Below, piece after piece: positions 10,901 through 21,335 of a DNA stretch of 64,000 nt. A program made the translations under genes and the position numbers. Numbering within the stretch: position 1 is the stretch's first letter; the number at the start of each line of letters is the position of its first letter. The notes under the pieces are model-generated. The model saw nothing but the letters and a program-made list of their open reading frames with translations. It did no database searches and was not told the DNA's origin. Source of the stretch: Allolobophora icterica (taxonomy: Eukaryota > Annelida > Clitellata > Crassiclitellata > Lumbricidae); the NCBI GenBank assembly GCA_963556255.1, contig OY744616.1, forward strand, positions 762,110 to 826,109, written 5' to 3'.

Positions 10901-12871
10901 TTCAGGAGCGCTGGCCGCGTGACTCGAATACAACGCTGTCTCGCGCAGCAAGTCGGCTGTAGTGGGCGTGATAATTAACGGTTCATTAAGGTCTTTAATG
11001 AGTGCCGCCCATATCCGAACATCAGGGGCGTAATTTACCTCCCCTTCCCTGTCCTCGCCGGCCTGAGACCCCTTTAGTCTCAGCCGCACCACGTCCACAA
11101 TCATTGATTGCCCGTTCAGCCCCTTCACCTCTATCTGCTTGACCACAGGTAGGTTGAGCGGCCTGATTAGTTCTGCTCGCGCACAATTGTATTCGGCCCC
11201 GCTATCTATTAGAGACGATGTCACAGGGAGCCCTGTAATATACACTTTCATGTACTCTCTTACATAAGTCTCCTCCACGTCAATGCAATCCGGGTTTGTC
11301 GGCAATGCATGTTGGTCTATCTCTTGTATCAATGGCGGTCCGTCTTGTCGCGTCTCGCTTTGTCTGTCTGCCTGTCTGCCTTGAGCTCTGGTCACGGTTG
11401 GCTGGACCGCACACGCGCTCACCTGCTTGCTTTTAATTTGTTTGTTCTTCGAGCACAGTTTAGCTCTGTGGTCTGGAGAAAAGCATAGGAAACAAAGGCC
11501 ACGCTTTCTAATCTCGTCGGGGGTTGGACGTCCGTCTGTCCTGTTATTTGTCTGTGTCCCTCCCGGTCGGTCAGTCCACGTGTCCGTCTGTTTAGCTGTC
11601 GTCTGAGGATGTGCTGGCGCTTTCGCGTAGCGTGCCTCCGTCTTACCCGTGCCTAGACTATGCTTCGTATAGTCATTTTCCCAAGGGTGTGTAGCGACAT
11701 AAGTGTCAGCCGCTTCGGCTAACTCTTTGTGCCCTAACCACTTCTGCTGCTCTTGACTGAGGATGAAATTCAAACATCCTCTGGGCAACATTTCTTTCAT
11801 CTTATCTGCAATCAAGAGGCTCGTAACCTCATCAAACGTCATTGCCTTGCGATCTTGCAAATAGTAAGAAAGTAAATTATGCAGTCTCGAAGCTAATGTT
11901 GTGTATGATTCATCTACCGCCTTTTTTGCGTTCATGAATCGCTCTCGTAAAGAGACTGCGCTCACTTTGAACTCTTTTAACAAGAAGGTTTTTAGCTTCC
12001 CGTAATTATCAAGCTCCTCTTGTGTGAGTCTGGCCGTCAGTGCTCTGGCCTGATTATCTAGACAGGTCAAGAGTAATCTGCTTCGAAGGTCGTCCGGGAC
12101 AGCGCAAGAGTCGAATAACCTTTCGCAGTGCACAAAGAAACCAGGGATTTGCGCATGGTCGCTGGGGAATCTCGGTAAGAGTCCTCGCAAGCTTTCACTA
12201 TACGTTTTCATTCGTCCTACGACCGAATGCCTCAAGTTATAGTCCATTTCGTCTCTGAGTCTCCTCTCTGCGTCCCTTTCTTCTCGGACTTCCTTCTCTC
12301 TCTTCTCTGCCTCCTCCTTTTCTTCTCTCCTCCGCTTCTCCCCCTGAAGCCTGAGCTTCTCAGCTTCCTCTCTCTCTTCCCTTCTCCGCTGCTCCTCCCG
12401 AAGTCTCAGCTTCTCAGCCTCCTCCTTTTCTTCTTTCCTCTGTTTCTCAGCCTCCTCCTTTTGTTCTTTCCTCAATCTTTCCTCCTTCTCTTCTTTTCTC
12501 CTCTCTTTCTCTTCCTCTCTTCTCTCTTTCTCTTCCTCTCTTCTCTCTCTTCTCTCCGCTTCCTCTCTCGCTTCTTTTCTCAGCCTTGCGGCTTCCTCTC
12601 TCTCGTATTTTAAGCGTTTTAATTCGTATAACGGCGTTTGCGCTGCCGAATCGATATTGCTTTCTATGCTACCCGTGCTTACTTCCTCACTTACTTCTGG
12701 CGGGGATTCCCGTCCAGACACAATTATTTCAGCACTCGCCTCTTGGAGCTGGCCCGTATTCATGGAACCCAATTCCTCCTCTCCTAGTCCCATCTTTGTC
12801 AGATATGCGACTAGTCTGTGACGGGGCATGTTCAGCACCTTCACTCTTTTCCCTATCGACAACTTATCCAT
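7901..12871 (-). CDS. Gag-pol polyprotein of the Gmr1-type retrotransposon
   Basis: A single 1656-residue frame without stop or frameshift. Domains in order: Glu/Lys/Arg-rich coiled coil at about 85-215; capsid-like helical region about 220-395; CX2CX4HX4C zinc knuckle 460-473; aspartic protease DSG at 556-558; integrase zinc-binding H798/H805/C835/C838; integrase core D869, D934, E970 (35 residues between the last two); GPY/F-like module about 1085-1140; reverse transcriptase with D1329 and FVDD (D1392, D1393); RNase H with D1541 and D1608. All catalytic residues I can place are present, so the product could be active. Gag and pol are fused in one frame, so no ribosomal shift is needed. The start is the first ATG of the frame and precedes the coiled coil. 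Confidence 0.95.
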   Translation of the reverse strand: MDKLSIGKRVKVLNMPRHRLVAYLTKMGLGEEELGSMNTGQLQEASAEIIVSGRESPPEVSEEVSTGSIESNIDSAAQTPLYELKRLKYEREEAARLRKEAREEAERRERREEEKERREEEKERRKEEKEERLRKEQKEEAEKQRKEEKEEAEKLRLREEQRRREEREEAEKLRLQGEKRRREEKEEAEKREKEVREERDAERRLRDEMDYNLRHSVVGRMKTYSESLRGLLPRFPSDHAQIPGFFVHCERLFDSCAVPDDLRSRLLLTCLDNQARALTARLTQEELDNYGKLKTFLLKEFKVSAVSLRERFMNAKKAVDESYTTLASRLHNLLSYYLQDRKAMTFDEVTSLLIADKMKEMLPRGCLNFILSQEQQKWLGHKELAEAADTYVATHPWENDYTKHSLGTGKTEARYAKAPAHPQTTAKQTDTWTDRPGGTQTNNRTDGRPTPDEIRKRGLCFLCFSPDHRAKLCSKNKQIKSKQVSACAVQPTVTRAQGRQADRQSETRQDGPPLIQEIDQHALPTNPDCIDVEETYVREYMKVYITGLPVTSSLIDSGAEYNCARAELIRPLNLPVVKQIEVKGLNGQSMIVDVVRLRLKGSQAGEDREGEVNYAPDVRIWAALIKDLNEPLIITPTTADLLRETALYSSHAASAPEIDQISEAQAVTRTETSEEEERGEEVEGLRALIGEDYFTVAQADSESVGEISPEETDTEEQFFNPEIPPPPKEDTIVGRSKMAAEQAQCSTLAPFLAHGKIGAKNFFFEDNLLFHKDKIAGHSVKQLCLPKERIDKVLNLAHDAAFAGHMALKTTKDRIKLNFWFPNVEDIVKEYCASCDICQRHAPLRVAQRAPITPIPRNDETRFGCLVADCIGPIVTNVDPTSPKPEYNYALVVVDQFSRWPMAYPLKSLTAKATCDAYMQIFTTFGFPKTIRSDNGSNFNSKLTQEFLHRMGCSPRFGPVAHPESQGLVERCNATLKTMIHKLAEENPRGWHRLLPYVLWSLRERPSATTHVSPYTLVYGTLPKGPLSVLSEEWAGERDSPLSLGTGAAAYLDQLRDNLEMSKLYAEYYSDIEQQRYATHYNLRSMDRRYEVGDKVIIQSLEARGAKKEGQWQGPAIIAQVKSPYTYIVEIGGKSRLLHANRIRKYNERIQQALINNCSILFEKDEDFGHGEAVGSFVTSQTRPSAQVDPIAVAHLTVPERKQLFNLLDRFPDVFSDKPGFCPVLEHTITVSAEFRPKSLRAYKVPELLKPEMEKQIRELLALGIITPSHSEMASPVVCVVKKGGQGGLRLAIDYRYVNKFSAGDAYPTPDIQEVLQKVGSANFISCFDARQGYYQIGLHKDSRWLSAFVCDAGLFEFVRLPFGLKSASNSFIRCMSKVLHPIRDFTETFVDDMAVHSMTWPDHMKHLEKYFMTIQQSGLTLNIKKSSFARRQTTFVGHLIGSGSIEPDPMKIAGLGKIPQPESKKDIRRLIGFFSYFRNFIPNLAETARILTDLTQKSVPAKIPWRIEHQNALDKLTHDLNNAVCLQTIDYGREFGLSTDASDKAVGCCLFQIQDDGTERPICFASSKLDATQARWSTVEREAYAVIFALKKFRNWIFMSRTTLYSDHNPLTFLTASTPTSAKLARWALALQDFDIAFKYRPGALNIPADLLSRL

Positions 12872-13377
12872 CTTCCAACAGTCCGCTCACTAATAGAAAA
12901 AGATAAGTAAGTTAGAGGAGAGTCACCGTTGGTCAGAAATCAAAGAAAACAACGTCCTAAAATTCTACCAAAAATACAACAAGAACAGAACTGAGCAAAA
13001 GGAGCTACGCGAAAGCCTCGGCTATTCGCACACCAATCCTCATCCAGACCTCAACCGCAACCTCACAGATTACCACGACTACCAGTAAGGACTTACCCTC
13101 TGATACGTCGAGCGTGTTCCGTCTTTTGGTATCTTGGCTGATCCGCTGTCCTCCGTTGCCACTCCCGTCCGTCGTTGCTAGCGATGGTCGGTCGTCCGTT
13201 GGCGCTCTTGTTCCTCGTCCTTGCCTGTTGCTGTCGGTTCCTTCGAGTCCTTCGTCTTCGGAGTCCGGCACTCGATTTCTCCAGTTGCGAAGGGTTGTAT
13301 TCGCCGCTGGTCCCGATCTGTTGAGATTCCTCTTTCCGTTTCCGGATCCGCTTTTCGTCGTGACGTCTTCAGTAGAA
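12872..13377 (-). other. 5' untranslated leader of the retrotransposon
   Basis: About 500 bases between primer site and gag-pol start. A 130-codon minus frame here begins with TTG inside the primer site and resembles nothing; I treat it as leader. Packaging signals would be expected here but cannot be identified. Confidence 0.6.
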
Positions 13378-13396
13378 AATCCTGTCGACTGCGCCA
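13378..13396 (-). promoter_or_regulatory. Primer-binding site, probably tRNA-Ser
   Basis: The minus strand reads TGGCGCAGTCGACAGGATT one base inside the 5' LTR. Its complement ends in GACTGCG plus CCA and resembles the T-arm and acceptor 3' end of animal serine tRNAs (AGA/UGA type). The TGG start fits the CCA tail of a primer tRNA. The tRNA identity is inferred from memory. Confidence 0.65.
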
Positions 13397-13397
13397 A

Positions 13398-14123
13398 TGT
13401 CGCAATCGGAGGTTTCCCAGTCGATTGTTTGCCGTGTGTGATGTCGACCCTCGATTGCTTGTTCTTTTACTTGCACTTTTATTTAACGTGCCTAACTTTT
13501 CTCTAGAAGATTCACGACGAACTTTGTTTAGTTAATAAATGAATTTAATTAAAGAAACAAATATATATACACTAACTCTACGGGAACTTCCACGTAGTAT
13601 TAAAGCGTTTAGATATTAACTCGGACTATCTCAAATGTTGCTTCGTACAGCCTAACTACAGATCGTTCTTTCGCGTCAGTCTCTGAATCTGACGGACTAT
13701 ACTCTGCCGCCCCGCTGGTCGTTCCTCCCGATGTTTTTCGCTCGACCGATGTTCACACGTCGCGTTCGTCAGCAGTACAAGTCCCGTGTTATCCGTTCCC
13801 TTCTGTTAAGTAGGAACTCCAGCGTGCATCAGTCAGCCCCCCTCCCCACGTCAAGCTATCGTCAATTAGTGTCAGATTGCTCCTCGATACGCGGGTCGTC
13901 GCTCGCCTGCAGCGCGGGCGGTGTCTGGTTACACCATAGCCGCGAGGTGTCCTATTACACCTTGGCTGTGTGGTGTCCGATTACACCTGGGCCTCGCTGT
14001 CTTCATTGTTGCCCAAGTGGAGACTGGCTTTTCGTCCGTCATCATCCTATCTCGACCGGCAACGACGCTTACATCATAATGATGATGCCATCTCGTCGTT
14101 GTTGTCGATCTCCTCACGCGACA
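13398..14123 (-). repeat. 5' LTR of the Gmr1-type element
   Basis: 726 bp, same tips as the other LTR and identical by eye except at 13409. It should hold the promoter. TATA-like words (ATATATATAC at about 13560) occur but the start site cannot be placed. Confidence 0.95.
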
Positions 14124-14178
14124 AATAGCGATTACGTATTCTGTCTTGTGTTTGTTTGCACGTGTGTGCAAGTATGAC

Positions 14179-14182
14179 AGGC

Positions 14183-14229
<47 letters not shown>

Positions 14230-14270
14230 GAGACAGACAGGCAGACAGACAGACAGACAAATAGACAGAT
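14179..14270. repeat. (CAGA)n microsatellite
   Basis: Tandem CAGA units with a few interruptions. It starts about 50 bp after the retrotransposon's right target duplication. Confidence 0.9.
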
Positions 14271-14509
14271 AATGTTGGTTGCGTGGCTGTTGACTCGACT
14301 GATTTCGACGCATAATTTTCCTGTATAAGGAAATGCGCATAAGTAAGTATGGCATTTATATAGCGCCTAAATAAGCTTTTCCATCATTTGCCAAGCGAGA
14401 CTATATATAGATCAATTACGTCATTGCTGCGCCGACGATAGACGGACGAGAGAAGAGGACGAATGAGAAGACGGTTGATTATAGAAGGTACCTGAGGAGT
14501 ATTACGCTG

Positions 14510-14704
<195 letters not shown>

Positions 14705-15039
14705 GTCTCAATTAGTCTATGTCTATACCTCTGTCAGTCTATGTCCTGCTGTGCGTATGAATACATCGATAGGTCCTTCCTTTGCAGCTCCGACGTAAAT
14801 ATTTGCCGAATGGATTTCTTCCTTTGAAAATACGTCGTTGAATATGCATGACGTAAACTCTGACGTCATTATCATTCATGACCCGATTTCTATAGACGGC
14901 TTTTCCTTGTGTCTTGATTCGGCCTTTAATCCTTGTCCCCTAAAAAACAGGGCAAGGTTTCCCGCTTGTGTCTCTTAGCGTCTCCTAGAAAAGGAGTTTA
15001 TCAGGGAGTTCACAGGGTGCGAGTTAGTCTACAGTCAGA
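14705..15039. other. No gene recognised
   Basis: Unique-looking sequence between a microsatellite and a SINE; nothing supported. Confidence 0.45.
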
Positions 15040-15216
15040 CCCAGTAGCCGATTTTTTGTTAGAGAGCTCGCCTTGTAATGACGAGAGTATGGATTCGATC
15101 CTTCTCCTCTGAGACGGTTAATGTGTAGGGACCTCCAGCAAATCCTTCACTCAACTGTTCTGCGCCTTCGATAAATACTGTGCTAGTGGATAATTGCGCT
15201 TAATAAATGTGTTATA
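15040..15216 (+). repeat. tRNA-derived SINE, family 1
   Basis: A tRNA-like head (GTAGCCGATTTTTTGTTAGAG as box A, GGATTCGATCC as box B) is followed by a body starting CTCTGAGACGGTTA. It ends with GCGCTTAATAAA. The same head, body and tail recur at 34991 and in part at 16362, 38903 and 39616 (minus). Confidence 0.75.
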
Positions 15217-15277
15217 TCTTAAAATATTATATCAGAATAAGAGCATTGTTCAAATTCTTTTAGTTATTAGGGCCTAC

Positions 15278-15844
15278 CAGTGATGGCATTGGGCACTTAT
15301 AACTAGTCTAGATATTAGTTACTGTACTAACTATCAGTTATAACTACTTTCAAGTAGTTAACAAGTAGTTATACCTACCTTTAGTAATAAGTAATTACCA
15401 AGTAGTCAAACTACTTTTTGCAATAGTTATAAAAACAGTAGTTAACTACTTTTCTTTACTTTCATATCATATTAATTTTTTGCAACATTTTAATAGATTT
15501 TATGTTGAGGAAAAAGCTCTAGATAGGAAATAGTGAATGTGTTTGGCTAACTTTTACGCAGAACCAATTGATTATTTGTTTCAGTGCTACAAATAAAATC
15601 TACATTACAGGCTGCAGTACTTTGTGATTTGATATAAATAACTTAGTTGAATACGTTTGCCTTGTTTAACATTGTTGTTCATGCTTATGTAGTTAAAGAA
15701 GTAGTTAACTGTATGCCTGATAGTTAAAGAAGTAGTTGTACCTATTTATCCAATGAAGTAGTTGAAACTAGTTATAACTACTTTCTTGACTAGTAGTTAG
15801 TAAAGTAGTTTAGCTACTGCCGAAGTAGTTACTGCCCATAACTG
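15278..15844. mobile_element. hAT-like MITE rich in AGTTA/TAACT words
   Basis: The left end CAGTGATGGCATTGGGCA and right end TGCCCATAACTG are imperfect inverted repeats of hAT style. The interior consists of AACTAGTTATAACTA-type words. The element resembles the 29300-29846 element in architecture. No exact 8-bp duplication is seen (nearest pair GTTATTAG at 15262 and GTTATTAC at 15845), so the exact ends are uncertain. Confidence 0.55.
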
Positions 15845-16361
15845 GTTATTACACACGTAGATTAACTTTGTAAACGAATCGTTTTGTAGGCCTATTACTG
15901 ACAAGTGCATTGTGATTCCAAGCTTACGATTAAAGACTTATATGATTCTATGCATAATAAATACGTGATGAATGTAGCGCGTCATAAATAAATGCTCTGC
16001 GTTTGCATGCGATGGCTGAGATGTGGGGTCATCGAGTGCGGGTCAAATCCCACATCTTCTCCATTCGAAGGATTTCTTCACAGGCTGATCGGAGTGCCTC
16101 ATCAATATACATGAGACAATGTTTTATTTAGCTCCTGTGTATTTAGACATAGCACCCGCGTGTTTGCAAACGACTGGGATTAACGGGTACGCGTTATAGC
16201 CAGCGTGTTATTTATGCGGTTTGATGTGTAGAGATGCCTTTTAATGGAGGCGCAGTGATCGCTGAAACGCTCTGCGGGACAGAAATCGTCTCGTATCGAG
16301 ACGCATTCACTTTGGCCTAAGGCCAAACAAATGGGTTTGAATTTAATGTTTCACAAAGATA
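15845..16361. other. No gene recognised
   Basis: A stretch near 16010-16060 has a box-B-like GGGTCAAATCCC and may be a worn SINE head. Otherwise nothing seen. Confidence 0.4.
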
Positions 16362-16484
16362 GCCATGGCACTGCAGTGGCCGAGTGGTTAGAGCGCTCGG
16401 TCTTTAACGTGAAGGGTGCGGATTCGAGCCTGCTTCCCCTCTGAGACGGTTACTGAGCTATACGGACGTTGAGCAAGAAAATGC
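16362..16484 (+). repeat. SINE family 1, 3'-truncated copy
   Basis: The clearest tRNA-like head of the family: GTGGCCGAGTGGTTAGAGCG as box A and GGATTCGAGCC as box B, then CTCTGAGACGGTTACTGAG and GACGTTGAGCAAG. The similarity stops there and TA-rich sequence follows. Confidence 0.75.
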
Positions 16485-16515
16485 CTATATATGTATGAAA
16501 TATCACATGTTGATA

Positions 16516-16553
<38 letters not shown>

Positions 16554-16830
16554 CCATATATTATTTAACAAATATTTCGTATATATATATATATATATCT
16601 CCACTGGACGCAATTAGTCGATCACTTAGTTCTCCTTGTCCCTACAGGCATTGTTCCATCTATGTAAGTAAGTAAGTAAGTAAATAAGTATATCCTTTAT
16701 TAATCCAACTGCTAACCGCATTTTGGTTTACACATGTATATCACGTCCAGGTTAAAGTACTAAGGCCTATATTCCGGAGAAAATCATCCTAATTATGAAA
16801 GATTTACGAGCCAGAAAAATACTCTGCTGT
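16485..16830. other. No gene recognised
   Basis: Contains (TA)n at about 16515-16548 and 16579-16600 and a short GTAA run at 16665-16690. Confidence 0.5.
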
Positions 16831-16831
16831 G

Positions 16832-17726
<895 letters not shown>

Positions 17727-17901
17727 TAAGCGTTTCGTCATGCATGCATAATTAAGTAGCGTTCTACAAACCGTGTTAGTAAGCGATACGTCATGCATAC
17801 ATAACTACGCAACATGGCATCAGCCGTTTTAGGCAAGCGTTACATCACGCATACATAATTAAGAACCATTGCGTCAACCGTGTAACGTAAGCATTACGTC
17901 A
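17727..17901 (+). repeat. Tandem repeat of about 54 bp, 3.3 units
   Basis: Units start at 17727, 17780, 17834 and 17888. Each begins AAGCGTTACGTCATGCATAC-like and continues with CATAATTAAG and AACCGTGT words. Every unit carries a TTACGTCA-like or degraded CRE/ATF-like core. Confidence 0.7.
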
Positions 17902-18059
17902 TACAGTGACGGCCTTAGGATATTTCGGGCCCTGTGCAGACTAAACTGTACGGGACTCCATGGCACAAGTCAAATTGTTTTTCATTGCTAATCATTTTAT
18001 TTTAATAGATTAAAAAAGTACAACAATTAAAATTTAAAGTTAAAATATTTAACGCTAAT

Positions 18060-19138
18060 ATATTATTGAAACAAACTAAACTGTTGGTACCAGTATTGAC
18101 TTTTATTTTAATGACAAAAGAGATGGGAATTCCGAAACACTTGATATGGCTATTAAGGGGACTATATGAAGATCAGATAGCGGTGATAAGAACAGAATAC
18201 GGAGACACTGATCAATTCAATATCAAGAAAGGGGTGAGACAGGAATGCATTTTGTCTCCATTCCTGTTTAACTTATATGCGGAAAGAATAATGAGAATGG
18301 CGGAAATGGAAGGGGCAAAAGAGGGAGTAAAAATTGCGGGAAGGACATTGAACAATCTTAGATATGCGGATGATACAACACTAATGGCAAAAAGAAAAGA
18401 TGAGCTGATAGAATTAATAAGAAGGGTAAGGAGAGAAAGTGAAAAAGCTGGCTTATACTTCAACATAAAGAAGACAAAAGTCATGACAACAGCAGAATGG
18501 GATACTTTTGAGATTGACGGAGAAGAAATAGAGGTGGTAGAAAGCTTCACTTTCCTGGGATCATTGGTTGAAAAAGAAGGAAAATGTGATACAGAAATAA
18601 AACGAAGGATTGCGATTGGGAAAGCTGCAATGATTGGACTGGAAAAGATATGGAAGGACAAGCATGTGAGCATAGATACAAAAAAAGGCTCGTGAGAGCC
18701 CTAGTCTTTCCAACGGTTCTGTATGGTTGTGAGTCTTGGACAATGACAAAGAACATGGTGAAAAAGGTCAACGCATGTGAAATGTGGATATGGAGAAAAA
18801 TGTTGAGAATATCATGGACAGAGAAAAGGACGAACGAATCAATACGAGTGGAGATTGGTGTCGAGAATGAAGAGTCATTAAAACAAAAAGCGACAAGATT
18901 GAAGCTTGGATTCTTTGGTCATGTTATGCGATCTGATGGGCTAGAAAAGGAAATGATGTTGGCTTGTGGTGAGGGGAAAAAAAGACGGGGTCGACCAAGG
19001 AAGAAATGGATGGATGAGATTCACGATGTAACTGGCATGAATCTGGAAGCACTAAGGGACCTGACTTCGAATAGGAAGCAATGGAGAATGTGTGTCGTGG
19101 CGATCGCTAGAGCTCCAGGAGTTGACAGCACAAGGTGA
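18060..19138 (+). pseudogene. Non-LTR retrotransposon ORF2 fragment (reverse transcriptase and C-terminus)
   Basis: The first frame (18066-18695) has LINE reverse-transcriptase motifs: KKGVRQECILSPFLFNLYAE, then the catalytic RYADDTTLMA at about 18360, then FNIKKTKVM and FLGSLVEKEG. Just upstream of the stop at 18695 the frame shifts. The second frame (18650-19138) continues with VLYGCESWTM, WRKMLRISW and GRPRKKWMDEI, typical of RTE/L1-like LINE C-termini. The element is 5'-truncated (no endonuclease) and frameshifted, so it is dead. Short GGTGACAA repeats at 19130-19150 probably mark its 3' end. Confidence 0.85.
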
Positions 19139-19179
19139 CAAGGTGACAAAAGAGAAGATTTATTCGAAACCATAATATT

Positions 19180-20350
19180 ATTATTAGGTGTCTTGTTCGT
19201 GTTAATTTTCTGTGACATTTTCGGGAGCTAATTGGAAGGCAGAAGACGGATGAATTAGGGAATTGGGATCCTTGAAGAGGTGAGACTTCAATTTGGAGTG
19301 GAAAGCCTGTGGGGTGATGAGTAGAGGAGCCTGAGGCAGATGACGGTGGGTCAGTGGCGGCATTAGTGTAAGTACTGAGAATATACGGAATTAATAGGGA
19401 AGTTCGTTCCAGAGTTGAGGTGCAGTGTGGGATATGCATGGATGGATCGGTTAGAGAACTTGAGGCGAGTAGTGACTTGAGAACGGGAGATATGATGATG
19501 AACGGGTAGATCGAGGTGGTTGAATGGTAAAGAGTTCGCGAAGCTACTTTCTCTCTGAGTATTGCAGTGATTTGTTGGTTAGTGATAGGACTTTGAAGTG
19601 GATGCGCTCATGGATTTTCAGCCATTGGAATGATTTAAAAACGGGAATGATATGGTGATGCTTGGGTGTCCTGTTGACAGCTCGGATGAGAGAATCTTGA
19701 GTGAGTTGTGGACGCTTATTTTGGGTGGATTCGAGAATGAAGAAAAGGGAAATTCAGTAATCAAGCATAGAGAGGACAATAGTGGTAGCGATAGTGGATG
19801 CAGTTTTAAAGTCGGATGCTGCAGAGGTCACGAGTATGCATAAAGCAGTTGCGCGGTGGTTGGAGATGTGGTTAGAGAAGGATAGATGTAGATCAAAGGT
19901 AATGCCAAGCTTGCGCAGAGGGGAGTCGGAGGTGAAAGTGAGAGATCGAGTTGATGGGCAGGTGTACGGAAGTGTTGGGGATTTTTCTTCACAACAACAC
20001 CACCAATACAAACTGTGTTTGATATTGCCCTCCTTCCTAAGTTCAGAAGTTTACACGACCATACGACAGAACATCGATGGCGCAGAGGGTAGACGTGGGT
20101 CAAAGGTAATGCCAAGATTGCGCACAGGGAGTAATTGCACATTTCAAGGACAGCTAAGGGAGAGGTAGGTCGGTGTCGAAAGCGGCAGAGATGTCGAGGA
20201 GACAGAGACAGGAGACTTGTTGATTACTAACAGCAAAGACCAGTTTATTATACAGAGAGACAAGCAGAGTTTCTGTGGAGTGGTTTTTAGTGAAACCAGA
20301 TTGGTAGGGTTGAATCGAACCCCACTTCCAAGGAAGACTCTGATGCATCA
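19180..20350 (-). pseudogene. CR1/L2-like LINE ORF2 remnant, opposite strand
   Basis: Minus-strand frames hold two reverse-transcriptase blocks: KNHSTETLL followed by LLDISAAFDT at about 20154-20320, and KLGITFDLHLSFSNHISN with a TIATTIVLSMLDY block at 19754-19960. Both are diagnostic of CR1/L2-clade LINEs. The YADD region between them is lost, and 20030-20160 matches part of a SINE-like repeat at 50311. It lies tail to tail with the LINE at 18060-19138. Confidence 0.75.
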
Positions 20351-20887
20351 GGGAGCTTTGCTCTTGTCATTCAACCCAGGATTTCGCCCTCGACGACTGC
20401 GCAATCCGTCCATAAAAGATCAGTTATACAAGAAGACACCGCAGGCATCAGCAGAGGACAGGTGGCGCAACTGAGCAACAGAGTGGCTCCATCTGGTCGA
20501 AAGTCGTCGCCGAAATCTCGGTGCAATTTCTTCCTTTTAAGAGATCAGTGGAGTCAGAAGTAGCAGGTGTCAGTCGCAGAACAATTTATGTAGCGCAAGA
20601 CATCAAACGATCGAGTCACGTGCTTTGCCCTCCCGGTTAATGTGCACTTGGAAATCGTCCGTTGCCATCTGCAAATGGGGCTCAACTAATAGAAGGAATT
20701 GGTCGACAATGTGCATATATATAGGCAGATAAATTGATATAAATATACGCAGAATTGCAATATACATGATGTGTCGTGTCTTCGGATGTTGTTCATTCCT
20801 ATGCATAGGTCTATGTATAATCAATTCTGCAAAAGTGAGGATTATGATAGGCATTAGGTCCGTTATCCCTTTCACTTTAATATGTAT

Positions 20888-20893
<6 letters not shown>
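20351..20893. other. No gene recognised
   Basis: Possibly further eroded LINE sequence up to about 20600; no motif supports it. Confidence 0.4.
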
Positions 20894-20959
<66 letters not shown>

Positions 20960-21092
20960 GAAAGAAGGAAAGAAGGGAGAGGGGAGAGGAGAATGAGAGC
21001 GCGAGAAAGAGAGAATAGGATGGAGGAAGAGAAAGAAAAAGAGAGAGAGAGAGTAGGAGGGAGGGAGGGCAAGAGAAAGAGAGAAAGAAGAT
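20894..21092. repeat. (TA)n microsatellite followed by a GA-rich tract
   Basis: (TA)n about 20894-20955 runs directly into an AGAGAA/GGGAGG purine tract to about 21092. Frames across it are compositional. Confidence 0.9.
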
Positions 21093-21169
21093 AGTTCAAT
21101 AGGCCTATATGTTATTGTTCTACATGTGTCTATGAGTTATGAACGTATCTGGGTATTTCTATTTGAATG

Positions 21170-21335
21170 CAGGGGCGTCTACACCATAGAAACCTTGGAG
21201 CAAATGCTCCATCCAAGAAATAGGGGGAGATCTGTCAGTGTGTGTGCCACCATTTTAGGGGGGAAGGAAGGGGAGGGGAAGAAGAGGGGAAATGGGAAGT
21301 TGCTCCAATGACTTAGGGGGGGATAGACGCCCCTG
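21170..21335. mobile_element. Short hAT-type MITE (CAGGGGCGTCTA... ends)
   Basis: The ends CAGGGGCGTCTA and TAGACGCCCCTG are perfect inverses. The flanks TTTGAATG (21162-21169) and TTTGGATG (21336-21343) are an 8-bp duplication with one mismatch. 166 bp, non-coding. Confidence 0.8.

Larger units (their letters stand above)
6984..14123 (-). mobile_element. Complete Gmr1-type Ty3/gypsy LTR retrotransposon
   Basis: A 7140-bp element with all expected parts, transcribed on the minus strand: 726-bp LTRs at both ends, a tRNA primer site beside the 5' LTR, a polypurine tract beside the 3' LTR, one gag-pol frame, and the 5-bp target duplication AATAG at 6979-6983 and 14124-14128. The LTR tips are TGTCGC...GCGACA. 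Domain order in the polyprotein is gag, protease, integrase, reverse transcriptase, RNase H. Integrase before reverse transcriptase is copia-like, but the proteins are of gypsy type; among Ty3/gypsy elements this order marks the Gmr1 group. No envelope gene is present. Confidence 0.93.

Noticed and set aside
13005..13397. 130-codon minus frame ahead of gag
   Set aside because: Starts with TTG in the primer-binding site and resembles nothing; treated as leader.
6984..14123. Endogenous retrovirus with an envelope gene
   Set aside because: Only about 190 bases lie between the pol stop and the 3' LTR; no envelope frame is present.
18066..18695. Host gene with reverse-transcriptase homology
   Set aside because: LINE ORF2 motifs, frameshift and 5' truncation indicate a dead LINE.
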